From Chloroflexota bacterium (GTDB lineage: Bacteria; Chloroflexota; Anaerolineae; 4572-78; J111): 64,000 bases of DNA. Under the pieces are notes generated by a model. That model worked only from the letters and a program-made list of their open reading frames with translations. It was not told the origin of the DNA and made no database searches. The DNA is taken from the NCBI GenBank assembly GCA_016860845.1, contig BOKF01000042.1:1-64000 (forward strand). Reading direction: 5' to 3'. Below are positions 1-11,650 of the stretch, in pieces. Every line of letters begins with the position of its first letter. Positions within the stretch are counted from its first letter, which is position 1. The position numbers and the translations under genes were made by a program.

Positions 1-2
1 AT

Positions 3-125
3 GCCGCGGCCGCCCTGCACTTGGTGCGCTACTATCAAAAACGCAATCATGTCGCTTATCTGTCTCATCGTAAATCCAAATTGGCTCAACTTGGTCTCTC
101 AGCCGTGGTCAACATTGCGCTGTAA
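3..125 (+). CDS. C-terminal fragment of an unidentified protein (cut by window edge)
   Basis: An open frame enters from the left edge and runs for 40 codons to a TAA at 123-125. The peptide ends with a basic stretch ([18 protein letters not shown]) followed by a short hydrophobic tail ([11 protein letters not shown]). Nothing in these residues identifies a family. A different frame starting with ATG at position 1 is also open, but it is Cys/Trp-rich and lacks protein-like composition, so the frame ending at 125 is preferred. A promoter for the next gene starts just after this stop, which supports it being a real gene end. Confidence 0.35.
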   Translation, partial: AAAALHLVRYYQKRNHVAYLSHRKSKLAQLGLSAVVNIAL

Positions 126-144
126 TAATAGTGCTAAAGGGGGA

Positions 145-173
145 TTGGTTGTTAGTCAAGCCTCGGTTATAAT
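145..173 (+). promoter_or_regulatory. Predicted sigma-70-type promoter of the SCP2 gene
   Basis: A TTGGTT -35-like box (145-150) is separated by 17 bases from a perfect TATAAT (168-173). The start codon of the downstream gene lies about 105 bases further on. Confidence 0.5.
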
Positions 174-278
174 GAGCAAGACGAGACACGGGGGGAGGAA
201 CCGGTCTCGCTTCTCTCTGCCTGGCCGTTTCTCGCCAATTTGTCAGGATACCTATCATTGAGGAGGCAAGTTCAGACC

Positions 279-695
279 ATGCCAGATCCTATTCCCTTTG
301 CCACCGATGCCTGGATCAAGCGTTTGGGGGAGGAGTGCAACAACAGCGAAACCTACCGCCAGGCCGCTAAAAACTGGGAGGGGGACTTGTACGTTATTGT
401 CGAGCCTGAGGGCCGGCTGCAGCAGCCCGTGTATATGTATATTGACCTGTACCACGGGCAGTGCCGCCAGGCTTTTGTGCCCGCCAACCCCGCGACCCTG
501 ACCCCGGAGTTTCATATCAGCGGTCCGGTCAGTGTCTGGAAGGCTATTGCCGAAAAGAAACTCGACCCCATGAAGGCTCTCTTTACCCGCCAGATTTCCT
601 TGAAAGGCAATATGGCCAAAGTAATGAAAAATGTAAAAGCCGCCAACGAGCTGGTTAATTGCACGACCAAGTTTGAAACCGAGTTTCCCCTCTAA
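279..695 (+). CDS. SCP2 sterol-transfer family protein
   Basis: This 138-residue protein matches the SCP2 sterol-binding fold: the C-terminal half carries the typical pattern of a hydrophobic strand, an amphipathic helix (VWKAIAEKKLDPMKALF) and the family ending in which a strand (ISLKGNMAKVM) is followed by a final helix. Such small soluble proteins bind lipids or other hydrophobic ligands in a tunnel; the ligand here is unknown. The start at 279 is chosen because AGGAGG lies at 261-266; an in-frame start at 240 would lack a ribosome site. The gene converges with the hydrolase gene on the other strand, two bases away. Bacterial SCP2 proteins of this length often occur as single genes, so context adds little. 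Confidence 0.75.
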   Translation: MPDPIPFATDAWIKRLGEECNNSETYRQAAKNWEGDLYVIVEPEGRLQQPVYMYIDLYHGQCRQAFVPANPATLTPEFHISGPVSVWKAIAEKKLDPMKALFTRQISLKGNMAKVMKNVKAANELVNCTTKFETEFPL

Positions 696-697
696 AA

Positions 698-1372
698 CTA
701 CTCAAACTGCATCACATAGGCCCGAACTGGAAAGGTCGCCCCGCCGACCCAGGCAATCGGCACGGCGTGTAAGAAGCCCCCGTCAGGCGGAATCGCCGCC
801 AGGTTGGTCATATGCTCGCAGATAGGCACGCCGGCCCCCAGCAGTTTGGTGTGCGCCGGGCGGGCCAGGTCCTGGGTATCATCAATGTTGAGCGAGTCAA
901 TGCCCACAAATTTCGCCCCCGCCTCCAGCAGCCAATCGCACGCCTCTGCCGTCAGAAAAGGGTTCGGCTGGAAGTAATGCTCGGTTCGCCAATGGCGCGA
1001 CCAGCCGGTATGGACCAAAACAGCTTTATCCCGCACCTTTAATCCCCGCAAGAGGTCAGGACCCATCCCGCGCTGGTTATATCCGGTCGCATCTACCACC
1101 ACTACAGGTAAGTGTGCCAGGCTGGTTAAGGGCAGACCGGCTAGATCCACCCCGCCCCGGTGGCGGTGGCAGGGCGAGTCGACGTAGGTGCCGGTATTGC
1201 CGCATAGGTGCAGCGAGGCAATCAGAAACTCCGCCTGGCCGCCGTATCTTTCCCGCGAACCTTCGTAATCCAACAGAACTTCGGCCTGCGGCTCCGGCAG
1301 GCCCGGATAAGTTTTCATGCCCATCTCAATGGGATGGCTGACTTCGATAAACTTGGGTTGATTTGTGGTCAT
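698..1372 (-). CDS. Cyclase family / kynurenine formamidase-like metal hydrolase
   Basis: The 224-residue protein has the features of the cyclase family (PF04199), which includes bacterial kynurenine formamidase and other metal-dependent amidases. The metal-binding signature is visible as HLCGNTGTYVDSPCHRH near residue 56, where the family has HxGTHxDxPxH; here the first segment reads CGNTGT instead of GTH, so one metal ligand position differs from the usual pattern. An EVSHPIEMGMKTYPG segment at the N-terminus is also typical. Start ATG is preceded by GAGGGGG. It is the last gene after cydA-cydB-cydD on the minus strand with a 76-base gap, so it may be co-transcribed, but no functional link to respiration is obvious. 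The true substrate is not known. Confidence 0.75.
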   Translation of the reverse strand: MTTNQPKFIEVSHPIEMGMKTYPGLPEPQAEVLLDYEGSRERYGGQAEFLIASLHLCGNTGTYVDSPCHRHRGGVDLAGLPLTSLAHLPVVVVDATGYNQRGMGPDLLRGLKVRDKAVLVHTGWSRHWRTEHYFQPNPFLTAEACDWLLEAGAKFVGIDSLNIDDTQDLARPAHTKLLGAGVPICEHMTNLAAIPPDGGFLHAVPIAWVGGATFPVRAYVMQFE

Positions 1373-1448
1373 TTTGCCCCCTCAAATTGTGCCGGTCCCT
1401 GCCGGCCGTTAAAACGTGTTGATCGTTGAGATTACACACGATAGGTCA

Positions 1449-3176
1449 TTACGCCAAATAAGCCGCCATCATTTTTTGGTATACCCCTTTCTGCTGCCGC
1501 AGGGAGGCATGCGTGCCGGCCTCCACCACCCGTCCCTCGACCATTACCAAGATCTGATCCATAGTGGAGACCGTGTTCAGCCGGTGGGCAATGATCAGGG
1601 CCGTCCGGCCAGGCAGCAGCCGGGTCAGGGCCTCCTGCAAACACGCTTCGTGTTCAGGATCGAGGTGAGCCGTCGCTTCGTCCAGGATGAGCAGCGGCGC
1701 GTCTCGCAGAAAGGCTCTGGCCAGGGCCAGTCGTTGGGCTTGACCGCCGCTTAACCGGGCGCCGCGCTCGCCGATGAGGGTATCGTAGCCCTGGGGTAAA
1801 ACTTCGATAAACTCAGCGGCACAGGCCTGGCCAGCGGCCCACTCAATCTGGTCTTGGCTGGCTTCGGGCCGGGCCAGGCGGAGGTTGTCGGCGACCGAGG
1901 CGTGGAAAAGGTAAGGGGTTTGGGGCACCCAGGCGACCTGAGTTCGCCAGGCGGCCGGGTCGAGTGCGTCTAAGGGTTGACCGTTGATGGTAATGAGACC
2001 TCGACTTGGCTCGGCAAAACGGAGGAGTAAGTACGCCACCGTGCTTTTGCCTGCGCCGCTGGGGCCAACCAGAGCGACTCGCTGGCCGGGAGCCAGGTGA
2101 AACGACAAGCCGTTGAGTGCCGGAAGCCCGCCGTTCTCGTAAGTATAATGGACATCGTCGAAGTGAATGGCGGGAGGAGCCATGAGGGGTGGAAGAGGCG
2201 AGGAAGCGAGGACAGGCTTAAGGAGAGGGGTGTCGAGTATTTCAAAAATGCGGCGGGCGGCGCTGGCGCCGGACATGGCGGTGTGGAAACGGGCGCTCAA
2301 GGAGCGCAGCGGCGCGTAAAATTCCGGAGCCAGAATCAGCACAAAAAATGCCTGCTCAAAGATTAACCGGCCATATAACAGCCGCAGGCCAACCTCGACT
2401 GCCACCACAGCGGTACTGAGAGTAGCGATCAGCTCCAGGACCAGCGCCGACAAAAACGCCACACGCAGCACACCGAGGGTGGTCTGGCCAAAGCGTTCGC
2501 TGATGCGGGCAATGATCTCAAGCTGGTCGCGGCTGCGATTCAACATTTTGAGCGTGGGCAGGCCCTGTAAGACATCCAGAAAGTGGGCGCTCATCCGGCT
2601 CAACCCGGTCCATTGGCGCTGGGTCATTGTTTCGGCCTGGCGGCCAATCAACACCATAAAAACGGGGATGAGGGGAGCGGTCAGCAGCAAAACCAGGCCG
2701 GTCAGGAAATCCAGGGGAAAAACAAAAGCGAGGATGGTCAGGGGAACCAGGGCCGCCAGGGCCAGTTGGGGCACGTATTGGCCAAAGTAAGTATCGAGCG
2801 CCTCGATGCCCTCGACGGCCGTAGCCGCCAGCTCGCCGCTACGCTCGCGCCGGGTGTAGCTGGGTCCCAGGGCCAGCAGGTGCTCAGTGAGACGCTCCCG
2901 CAGCTCATTTTTGATCCGCCCGGCAATCCGCTGGGCCAGCACCTCGCCGCTCCAGATTAGGCCGGCGCGCAGCAGGGCAACAACGAGCCACATGAGCAGC
3001 AGGGCCTGCACATCATGCAGGCCCTGCCCGTTGAGAAAGACTCGGCTGATAACGCGGCTTAAGAGGTATGCCTGCGCTACCAGCAGTCCCCCCACCAGCA
3101 GCCCCAGCCCAATCACCAGCGCCAGTTGGAGGCGCACCGGCTGGGTCTGGCGGAGGAGACGTTTATTCACGCTCAT
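1449..3176 (-). CDS. cydD: ABC transporter subunit CydD (cysteine/glutathione exporter, cytochrome bd assembly)
   Basis: A 575-residue ABC exporter half-transporter with an N-terminal six-helix membrane domain and a C-terminal ATPase domain. The Walker A (GPSGAGKST), signature (LSGGQAQR) and Walker B (LLILDEATAHLD) motifs are intact, followed by the switch histidine (IIAHRL). CydD with CydC exports thiols and is needed for assembly of cytochrome bd, and its position straight after cydAB supports that. The cydB stop and the cydD ATG overlap in a TGATG at 3174-3178, implying translational coupling; a TTG three bases upstream is less likely. No cydC gene follows, so the partner must be elsewhere or the protein may work as a homodimer. 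Confidence 0.85.
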   Translation of the reverse strand: MSVNKRLLRQTQPVRLQLALVIGLGLLVGGLLVAQAYLLSRVISRVFLNGQGLHDVQALLLMWLVVALLRAGLIWSGEVLAQRIAGRIKNELRERLTEHLLALGPSYTRRERSGELAATAVEGIEALDTYFGQYVPQLALAALVPLTILAFVFPLDFLTGLVLLLTAPLIPVFMVLIGRQAETMTQRQWTGLSRMSAHFLDVLQGLPTLKMLNRSRDQLEIIARISERFGQTTLGVLRVAFLSALVLELIATLSTAVVAVEVGLRLLYGRLIFEQAFFVLILAPEFYAPLRSLSARFHTAMSGASAARRIFEILDTPLLKPVLASSPLPPLMAPPAIHFDDVHYTYENGGLPALNGLSFHLAPGQRVALVGPSGAGKSTVAYLLLRFAEPSRGLITINGQPLDALDPAAWRTQVAWVPQTPYLFHASVADNLRLARPEASQDQIEWAAGQACAAEFIEVLPQGYDTLIGERGARLSGGQAQRLALARAFLRDAPLLILDEATAHLDPEHEACLQEALTRLLPGRTALIIAHRLNTVSTMDQILVMVEGRVVEAGTHASLRQQKGVYQKMMAAYLA

Positions 3177-4189
3177 CAATATTCAAGGTGCGAATCCCGG
3201 CCAAGCCGATGCCGGAAGACCCAGTAAGTCCACCCCTGATAGATCAGGACCACCGGCACAAAGATAAGGGCGACAATCGTCATGACTTTGAGGGTGTAGG
3301 GGCTAGAAGAGGCATTGTAAATGGTCAGGCTCCAATCAGGGTTGAGACTGGAAACGATGACGCGTGGATAAAGCGACATGAAGATGGTGATAGTTGAAAG
3401 GGCAATGGTCACGGCGGTCATGATAAAGGCCCAGCCGGTGCGCTGCCGGTGAATGAACCAACCGGCGGCCAGCAGCGCTGCCCCGGCAGTCAAAGGGATG
3501 ATACCGGGGTCGGCGCCGAGCCGGGTAAAGGCGTCGGTCATAAAATAACCGGCAACGACAAACAGGAAGACAAGGACTGTAGCCACCGGTCCAACTTTTT
3601 TGGTCGTAGCCGTAGCCCGGTCGGCAACATCGGTGGTGGTTTTGAGGTTGAGGAAAATAGCACCGTGCAAGATGAACATCGAGAGAGTGGTCAGGCCGCC
3701 CAGCAAGGCGTAAGGATTGAGCAGGTTAAAGAAGCCGCCGACGTAGTTCATATCGGCGTCAATGGGCACGCCGCGCAGCAGGTTGCCGAGAGCCACACCC
3801 CACAGCAAAGCGGGGACAGCGCTGCCAATGCAGATCAGCCAATCCCAGGTAGCTCGCCAGCGGGGGTGTTTATCCTTGCTGCGAAATTCAAAAGCCACCC
3901 CACGGACAATCAAGGCCAGCAGCATCAGCACCAGGGCCAGGTAAAAGCCGCTGAACATGGTCGCATACCAGTTGGGAAACGCCGCAAAAATAGCTCCACC
4001 GGCAGTGATGATCCAGACTTCGTTAGCGTCCCAGACCGGGCCGATGGTGTTAATGATCAGCCGACGTTCCCAATCATTTCGACCCAGGAAGGGCAGCAGA
4101 ATACCCACGCCAAAGTCGAACCCTTCCAGGATAAAGAAACCGATAAACAGGATGGTAATTAAAATAAACCAGAGTGTATTGAGATCCAT
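3176..4189 (-). CDS. cydB: Cytochrome bd ubiquinol oxidase subunit II
   Basis: The 337-residue integral membrane protein carries the typical CydB start (LWFILITILFIGFFILEGFDFGVG), with the conserved GFDFG motif, and a second conserved block around GPVWDANEVWIITAGGAIFAAFP. About eight or nine hydrophobic segments follow. CydB is the structural partner of CydA in the high-affinity quinol oxidase that reduces oxygen to water at low oxygen tension. It lies 16 bases downstream of cydA and overlaps cydD by one base. Length is that of the usual family. No anomalies were seen. Confidence 0.93.
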   Translation of the reverse strand: MDLNTLWFILITILFIGFFILEGFDFGVGILLPFLGRNDWERRLIINTIGPVWDANEVWIITAGGAIFAAFPNWYATMFSGFYLALVLMLLALIVRGVAFEFRSKDKHPRWRATWDWLICIGSAVPALLWGVALGNLLRGVPIDADMNYVGGFFNLLNPYALLGGLTTLSMFILHGAIFLNLKTTTDVADRATATTKKVGPVATVLVFLFVVAGYFMTDAFTRLGADPGIIPLTAGAALLAAGWFIHRQRTGWAFIMTAVTIALSTITIFMSLYPRVIVSSLNPDWSLTIYNASSSPYTLKVMTIVALIFVPVVLIYQGWTYWVFRHRLGRDSHLEY

Positions 4190-4205
4190 AAGAAGCCCTC
4201 CCTTT

Positions 4206-5597
4206 TCACTTCAAAAAAGCGCCGGCCGGCACACCGGCCGCACTTTCAGCCGGACCGGGTTGCCCGGCCTCACCGGCTCCCATGCGGGCATACTTGGCCA
4301 GGAGATAAATGTCGGCCACCATTAAAACACCATAGACAACGGTAAACAGGATCAACGAGGTCAGCACCATACCGACCGTTACATTGGGCGAGACCGCATC
4401 GGCGGTTTTTTGCAGGCCAAAAACAATCCAGGGTTGGCGGGCAATTTCAGTAAAGAGCCAGCCGGTTGAGTTTGCAAAATAAGGCAAAACCACTGCCCAG
4501 GTCAACAGCCTTAGATAAACCGGCTGCCGCTCAACCTTATTGGTCAACAGTAGATAAAGGCCGTACAGGGCGAGCAAGAACATCCCCATGCCCGCGCCGA
4601 TCATCAAACGAAAACTCCAGTAGCTTACCGCGACCGGCGGGACATAATCGCCTGGGCCATACTTTTGCTCGTATTCGGCTTGCAGATTCTTGATGCCCGG
4701 CACTTCACCCTCAAACTGATTCAAGGCCAGGAAACTTAACAGGCCGGGCACGCGAATGGCAAAGACATCGCGCAGTTCCGGCTCATTGCCGACGGTGAAG
4801 AGCGACATTGCCGCGGGGTTTTCACTTTCCCACAACGCCTCGGCAGAAGCCATCTTCATCGGCTGGATTTTGAACATGTACTGCGCCTGGCTGTGGCCGA
4901 CCAACATCACCAAAAAAGTGGCAATGACCGCATAGATAAGACCCATCTGGAAGGAACGCCGGAACAGGTTCAGTTGGTTCCCCCGCAGGAGGTGGTAGGC
5001 GCTGATGGCCAGGACAAAAAAGCCCGCCGTCGCCATGGCCGAGGTGATAACATGGGGGAATTGCACCCACACGTGCCCATTGGTGATTAAAGCAAAAAAG
5101 TCGGTCATCTCGGCCCGGCCATTGCGCAGGGTGTAGCCCAGGGGCTGCTGCATAAAGGAATTGGCAATCAAAATCCAGAGCGCCGAAATATTGGAACCGA
5201 TAGCCACCAACCAGATCGTCGCCAGATGCAGCCGGGGGGAGAGTTTGTCCCAGCCAAAAATCCACAGCCCAATAAAGGTTGACTCCAGGAAAAAGGCCAG
5301 CAGGGCTTCAATCGCCAGCGGCGCGCCAAAAATGTCGCCCACAAAGCGAGCGTACTCTGACCAATTCATGCCAAATTGGAACTCCATTACAATACCGGTA
5401 ACAACGCCCATCGCAAAATTGATCAGGAACAGCTTACCCCAAAACTTGGTCATCCGTTTGTAAACATCGTTACCTGTCCAAACGTAAAGCGTCTCCATCA
5501 GCGCTACCAGGAGGGACAGGCCCAAAGTCAGGGGTACAAAGAAAAAGTGATAGGTTGTGGTGATGGCAAATTGCCATCGTGCCAGAATTAATTCCAT
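4206..5597 (-). CDS. cydA: Cytochrome bd ubiquinol oxidase subunit I
   Basis: The haem-bearing subunit of cytochrome bd oxidase, 463 residues when started at the ATG preceded by GGAGGG (5597). His17 in TTTYHFFFVPLTLG corresponds to the haem b595 ligand, the histidine in WVQFPHVITSAM to the b558 ligand, and the methionine-rich FRLMIGAGMGMF segment to the region of the axial Met. The quinol-site motif is ARQPW instead of the common GRQPW. The loop between the quinol-site helices is short, so it belongs to the short Q-loop type. An upstream in-frame start would add about 31 residues lacking a good ribosome site. It heads the cydABD unit, and a CRP/FNR-type box lies upstream, consistent with control by oxygen or redox state. 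Confidence 0.93.
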   Translation of the reverse strand: MELILARWQFAITTTYHFFFVPLTLGLSLLVALMETLYVWTGNDVYKRMTKFWGKLFLINFAMGVVTGIVMEFQFGMNWSEYARFVGDIFGAPLAIEALLAFFLESTFIGLWIFGWDKLSPRLHLATIWLVAIGSNISALWILIANSFMQQPLGYTLRNGRAEMTDFFALITNGHVWVQFPHVITSAMATAGFFVLAISAYHLLRGNQLNLFRRSFQMGLIYAVIATFLVMLVGHSQAQYMFKIQPMKMASAEALWESENPAAMSLFTVGNEPELRDVFAIRVPGLLSFLALNQFEGEVPGIKNLQAEYEQKYGPGDYVPPVAVSYWSFRLMIGAGMGMFLLALYGLYLLLTNKVERQPVYLRLLTWAVVLPYFANSTGWLFTEIARQPWIVFGLQKTADAVSPNVTVGMVLTSLILFTVVYGVLMVADIYLLAKYARMGAGEAGQPGPAESAAGVPAGAFLK

Positions 5598-5638
5598 CAC
5601 ACCCTCCAAAAAACTCGATTTTAGCTTGCTTACTCTGG

Positions 5639-5682
5639 AGTATACAGTATAGGACGGAACCCAGTTAGTGACAAATATCACA
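5639..5682 (-). promoter_or_regulatory. cydA promoter with CRP/FNR-type palindrome
   Basis: The palindrome AGTGACAAATATCACA (5667-5682) fits the TGTGA-N6-TCACA consensus of CRP/FNR-family regulators with one mismatch. On the minus strand a TATACT -10 box (5644-5639) would place transcription start near 5632, putting the palindrome centre at about -42, the usual class II activator position. A second TATACT overlaps at 5651-5646. No good -35 box is seen, as expected for an activated promoter. The regulator itself is not in the window. Confidence 0.6.
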
Positions 5683-5728
5683 ACTATCAAGGAAATATGA
5701 CCCGTTTTTGGTATCTTCTCAAAAGTTA

Positions 5729-5776
5729 GGGGCGCACCCTTGCGGTCGCCCCACGGGGCAGGCCTCGCGCCTGCCC
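5729..5776. repeat. Pair of adjacent GC-rich hairpins in the cydA-rpsU gap
   Basis: Two hairpins lie back to back: GGGGCG (5729-5734) pairs with CGCCCC (5747-5752), with an inner ACC/GGT pair, and GGGCAGGC (5756-5763) pairs perfectly with GCCTGCCC (5769-5776) across a five-base loop. They lie between the rpsU terminator and the cydA promoter. They look like a dispersed palindromic element, not a terminator, as no T-run follows on either side. Confidence 0.6.
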
Positions 5777-5820
5777 TTACCCCAAGTTATTAAGAAGATG
5801 CCCATTCTGGGCAACAAAAA

Positions 5821-5848
5821 ACCCGCAGAGTGTAAAAACTCTGCGGGT
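5821..5848 (-). terminator. Rho-independent terminator after rpoC-rpsU
   Basis: A perfect 11-bp stem, ACCCGCAGAGT (5821-5831) with ACTCTGCGGGT (5838-5848), has a six-base loop. On the minus strand it is followed by TTTTTGTTG, giving a standard intrinsic terminator 30 bases after the rpsU stop. Confidence 0.85.
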
Positions 5849-5878
5849 CTTAAGTCTCCTTAGAGGAGTGAGGTACTC

Positions 5879-6079
5879 CTACAGCGTATTTTGCCGGCGC
5901 ATCATCTTGCGCCGGGCTTTGCGAATTGCCCGTTGTTTAGCCAGGCGGCGCTGCTCGCTTTTGGAAACAAACCAGCGCTTTTTGCGGTAGGTGCTTAACA
6001 CGCGAGCCTTGACAATTTCTTTCCTGAATCGCTTCAACAAAGAATCTTGAGACTCACCGGAGCGTAGTTCGACACTCAT
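5879..6079 (-). CDS. rpsU: Small ribosomal subunit protein bS21
   Basis: A 66-residue, very basic protein with the S21 signature: an acidic start (MSVELRSGESQDSLLKRF), then VLSTYRKKRWFVSKSEQRR and a lysine/arginine-rich tail with RRKMMRR. S21 binds the small ribosomal subunit near the 3' end of 16S rRNA. The start at 6079 is chosen for its family-like N-terminus and the purine-rich GGGGGTGAGGGTGAG upstream; an earlier in-frame ATG would add seven Gly/Glu-rich residues. It lies 48 bases after rpoC and probably shares its transcript, ending at the terminator at 5821-5848. Confidence 0.93.
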   Translation of the reverse strand: MSVELRSGESQDSLLKRFRKEIVKARVLSTYRKKRWFVSKSEQRRLAKQRAIRKARRKMMRRQNTL

Positions 6080-6127
6080 CTCACCCTCACCCCCTTTCAC
6101 TCGGGAATTTTATCAGCGAATAGACCA

Positions 6128-10399
<4,272 letters not shown>

Positions 10400-10481
10400 A
10401 ATAAACCTCCTTAGCTTAAGTACAATAAAAAAAATTAAGAGATGAGAGCTAGAAAATAGAAAAAAGATAAAGTGTATTTCC

Positions 10482-10509
10482 CTTACTTCTTACTCCCTAC
10501 TTCTTACTT
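10482..10509. repeat. Heptamer island at the 3' end of the recombinase gene
   Basis: Four consecutive seven-base units (CTTACTT, CTTACTC, CCTACTT, CTTACTT) lie here. The stop codon of the recombinase gene (TTA on plus at 10490-10492) falls inside the second unit, so the last codons of that gene are encoded by the repeat. A looser purine-rich stretch (about 10440-10475) lies next to it. Confidence 0.7.
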
Positions 10510-11431
10510 CCTGCTGATGATGGTCATGCACCGCCAAATATTGCTCGGTGATGGCTTTGGTTTGATGGCCTAAGCGCTCCGAAACGAGTCCAAGATCGTG
10601 GGTTTCCGAGAACAACTGCAAGGCAAAGGTTCGCCGCAGAGATTGCGCCGAAACCCCTTCCAGGCCCACCGCCCTGGCGCAGTCGCCGATAATTCGCTGC
10701 ACGGTGCGGTTGGAGATGGGCCGGCCTTCCTGGCTGAGAAAAAAGTGGTCGGTGGTCGAGGTCTGGGGACGAACCTTCAAATATTCGTGTAAGGTCTTGC
10801 AAACTTCCCCAACGAGCGGCAAGTACCGGGTTTTCGGATCATCGTGCCACTCCCGGCAGACCTTGAGCTGAACTCCGGGATACTCAAATACCAGGTCATC
10901 TTTTTTGAGGGACACAATTTCGCTGACCTTCAGGCCGGTGTGCAGTAATAAGTGCAAAATTGCCAGGTCCCGCCGGGCCAGCCCGGCCCGCGACCCCTTC
11001 TGCGCCGCCGCCAGCAACTCCTCAACCTCTTCTTTTGAAAGAGGTCGCGAGTTAGCCTGGCCGTCTTCCTGGACGAGGGCTATCTCCGTCGTCGGATCTT
11101 CCGCTAGAAGACCCATTTCTTTGGTCAGAGCAAAAAACTTGCGCAGGGCCATCAGATGGCGATTAACTGTCGCCGCCGCCCGGTGAAGTTCCTGGGCCAG
11201 GTAATGCCGGTACAGCCGGACATGGTCTGAACTCACCCGGGCCAGTGAAAATTGCTCGCCTATTTCACGCTTGCCCCAACGCAAAAAAACCCGCAAATCA
11301 GCCAGGTAGTTCACAATCGTCGAGGCAGACAGTTCCGCCTGAGTCAGGCTTTCCTCAAATTTTACCAGCATTAGTTCATCTTGGTCTGAACCAGACACCT
11401 GACTCAAGCTACCCACCCTTAGAGACAACAA
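10490..11431 (-). CDS. Tyrosine recombinase-fold protein (XerC/D-like) with altered active site
   Basis: Up to 313 residues with a SAM-like N-terminal core-binding domain and a C-terminal integrase catalytic domain. The box I segment reads HTGLKVSEIVSL, so the catalytic arginine of TGLR is lysine. Box II reads QSLRRTFAL where the family has HxLRHTFA: the second arginine is present, the histidine three residues earlier is glutamine. The later GH (RLGHQTKAITEQYL) and the nucleophilic tyrosine in EQYL are present, and a lysine occurs in the beta-hairpin region (PKTRYLPL). Strand cleavage may therefore be weak or lost. The start is uncertain: the longest frame begins at TTG 11431, the first ATG is at 11371. 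The gene lies immediately upstream of rpoC in the same direction. Confidence 0.75.
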   Translation of the reverse strand: MLSLRVGSLSQVSGSDQDELMLVKFEESLTQAELSASTIVNYLADLRVFLRWGKREIGEQFSLARVSSDHVRLYRHYLAQELHRAAATVNRHLMALRKFFALTKEMGLLAEDPTTEIALVQEDGQANSRPLSKEEVEELLAAAQKGSRAGLARRDLAILHLLLHTGLKVSEIVSLKKDDLVFEYPGVQLKVCREWHDDPKTRYLPLVGEVCKTLHEYLKVRPQTSTTDHFFLSQEGRPISNRTVQRIIGDCARAVGLEGVSAQSLRRTFALQLFSETHDLGLVSERLGHQTKAITEQYLAVHDHHQQEVRSRE

Positions 11432-11591
11432 AAATTGCGCCAGTTAGACCAGGGCGCAATCTTTCACAGATTGTTATGTAGTTGGGCCTACAAGAGGTGA
11501 AACTTCTAACGCATTAGACGAAGTTTATTTTATACGCAACAATTATAGCAGGGGGAGGAAATCGTGTCAAATTTATACCAAATATTCTGCA

Positions 11592-11650
11592 AGATTGGAG
11601 GGCTGGAAGGCTGGAGATTTTTCCATCCTTCCAATCTTCCATCCTTCCAG
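11592..11650. repeat. Inverted 8-mer island after prfB
   Basis: The left arm (11592-11618) is built of GGAAGGCT-like units and the right arm (11624-11650) of CCATCCTT, CCAATCTT, CCATCCTT units; the arms are complementary over more than 20 bases. It abuts the prfB stop codon and could act as a terminator for prfB on the minus strand. Confidence 0.65.

Noticed and set aside
5729..5776. Tandem hairpins as the cydA operator
   Set aside because: They lie upstream of the promoter, have GC-rich dispersed-repeat character and no relation to the -10 box; the 5667-5682 palindrome is a better operator.
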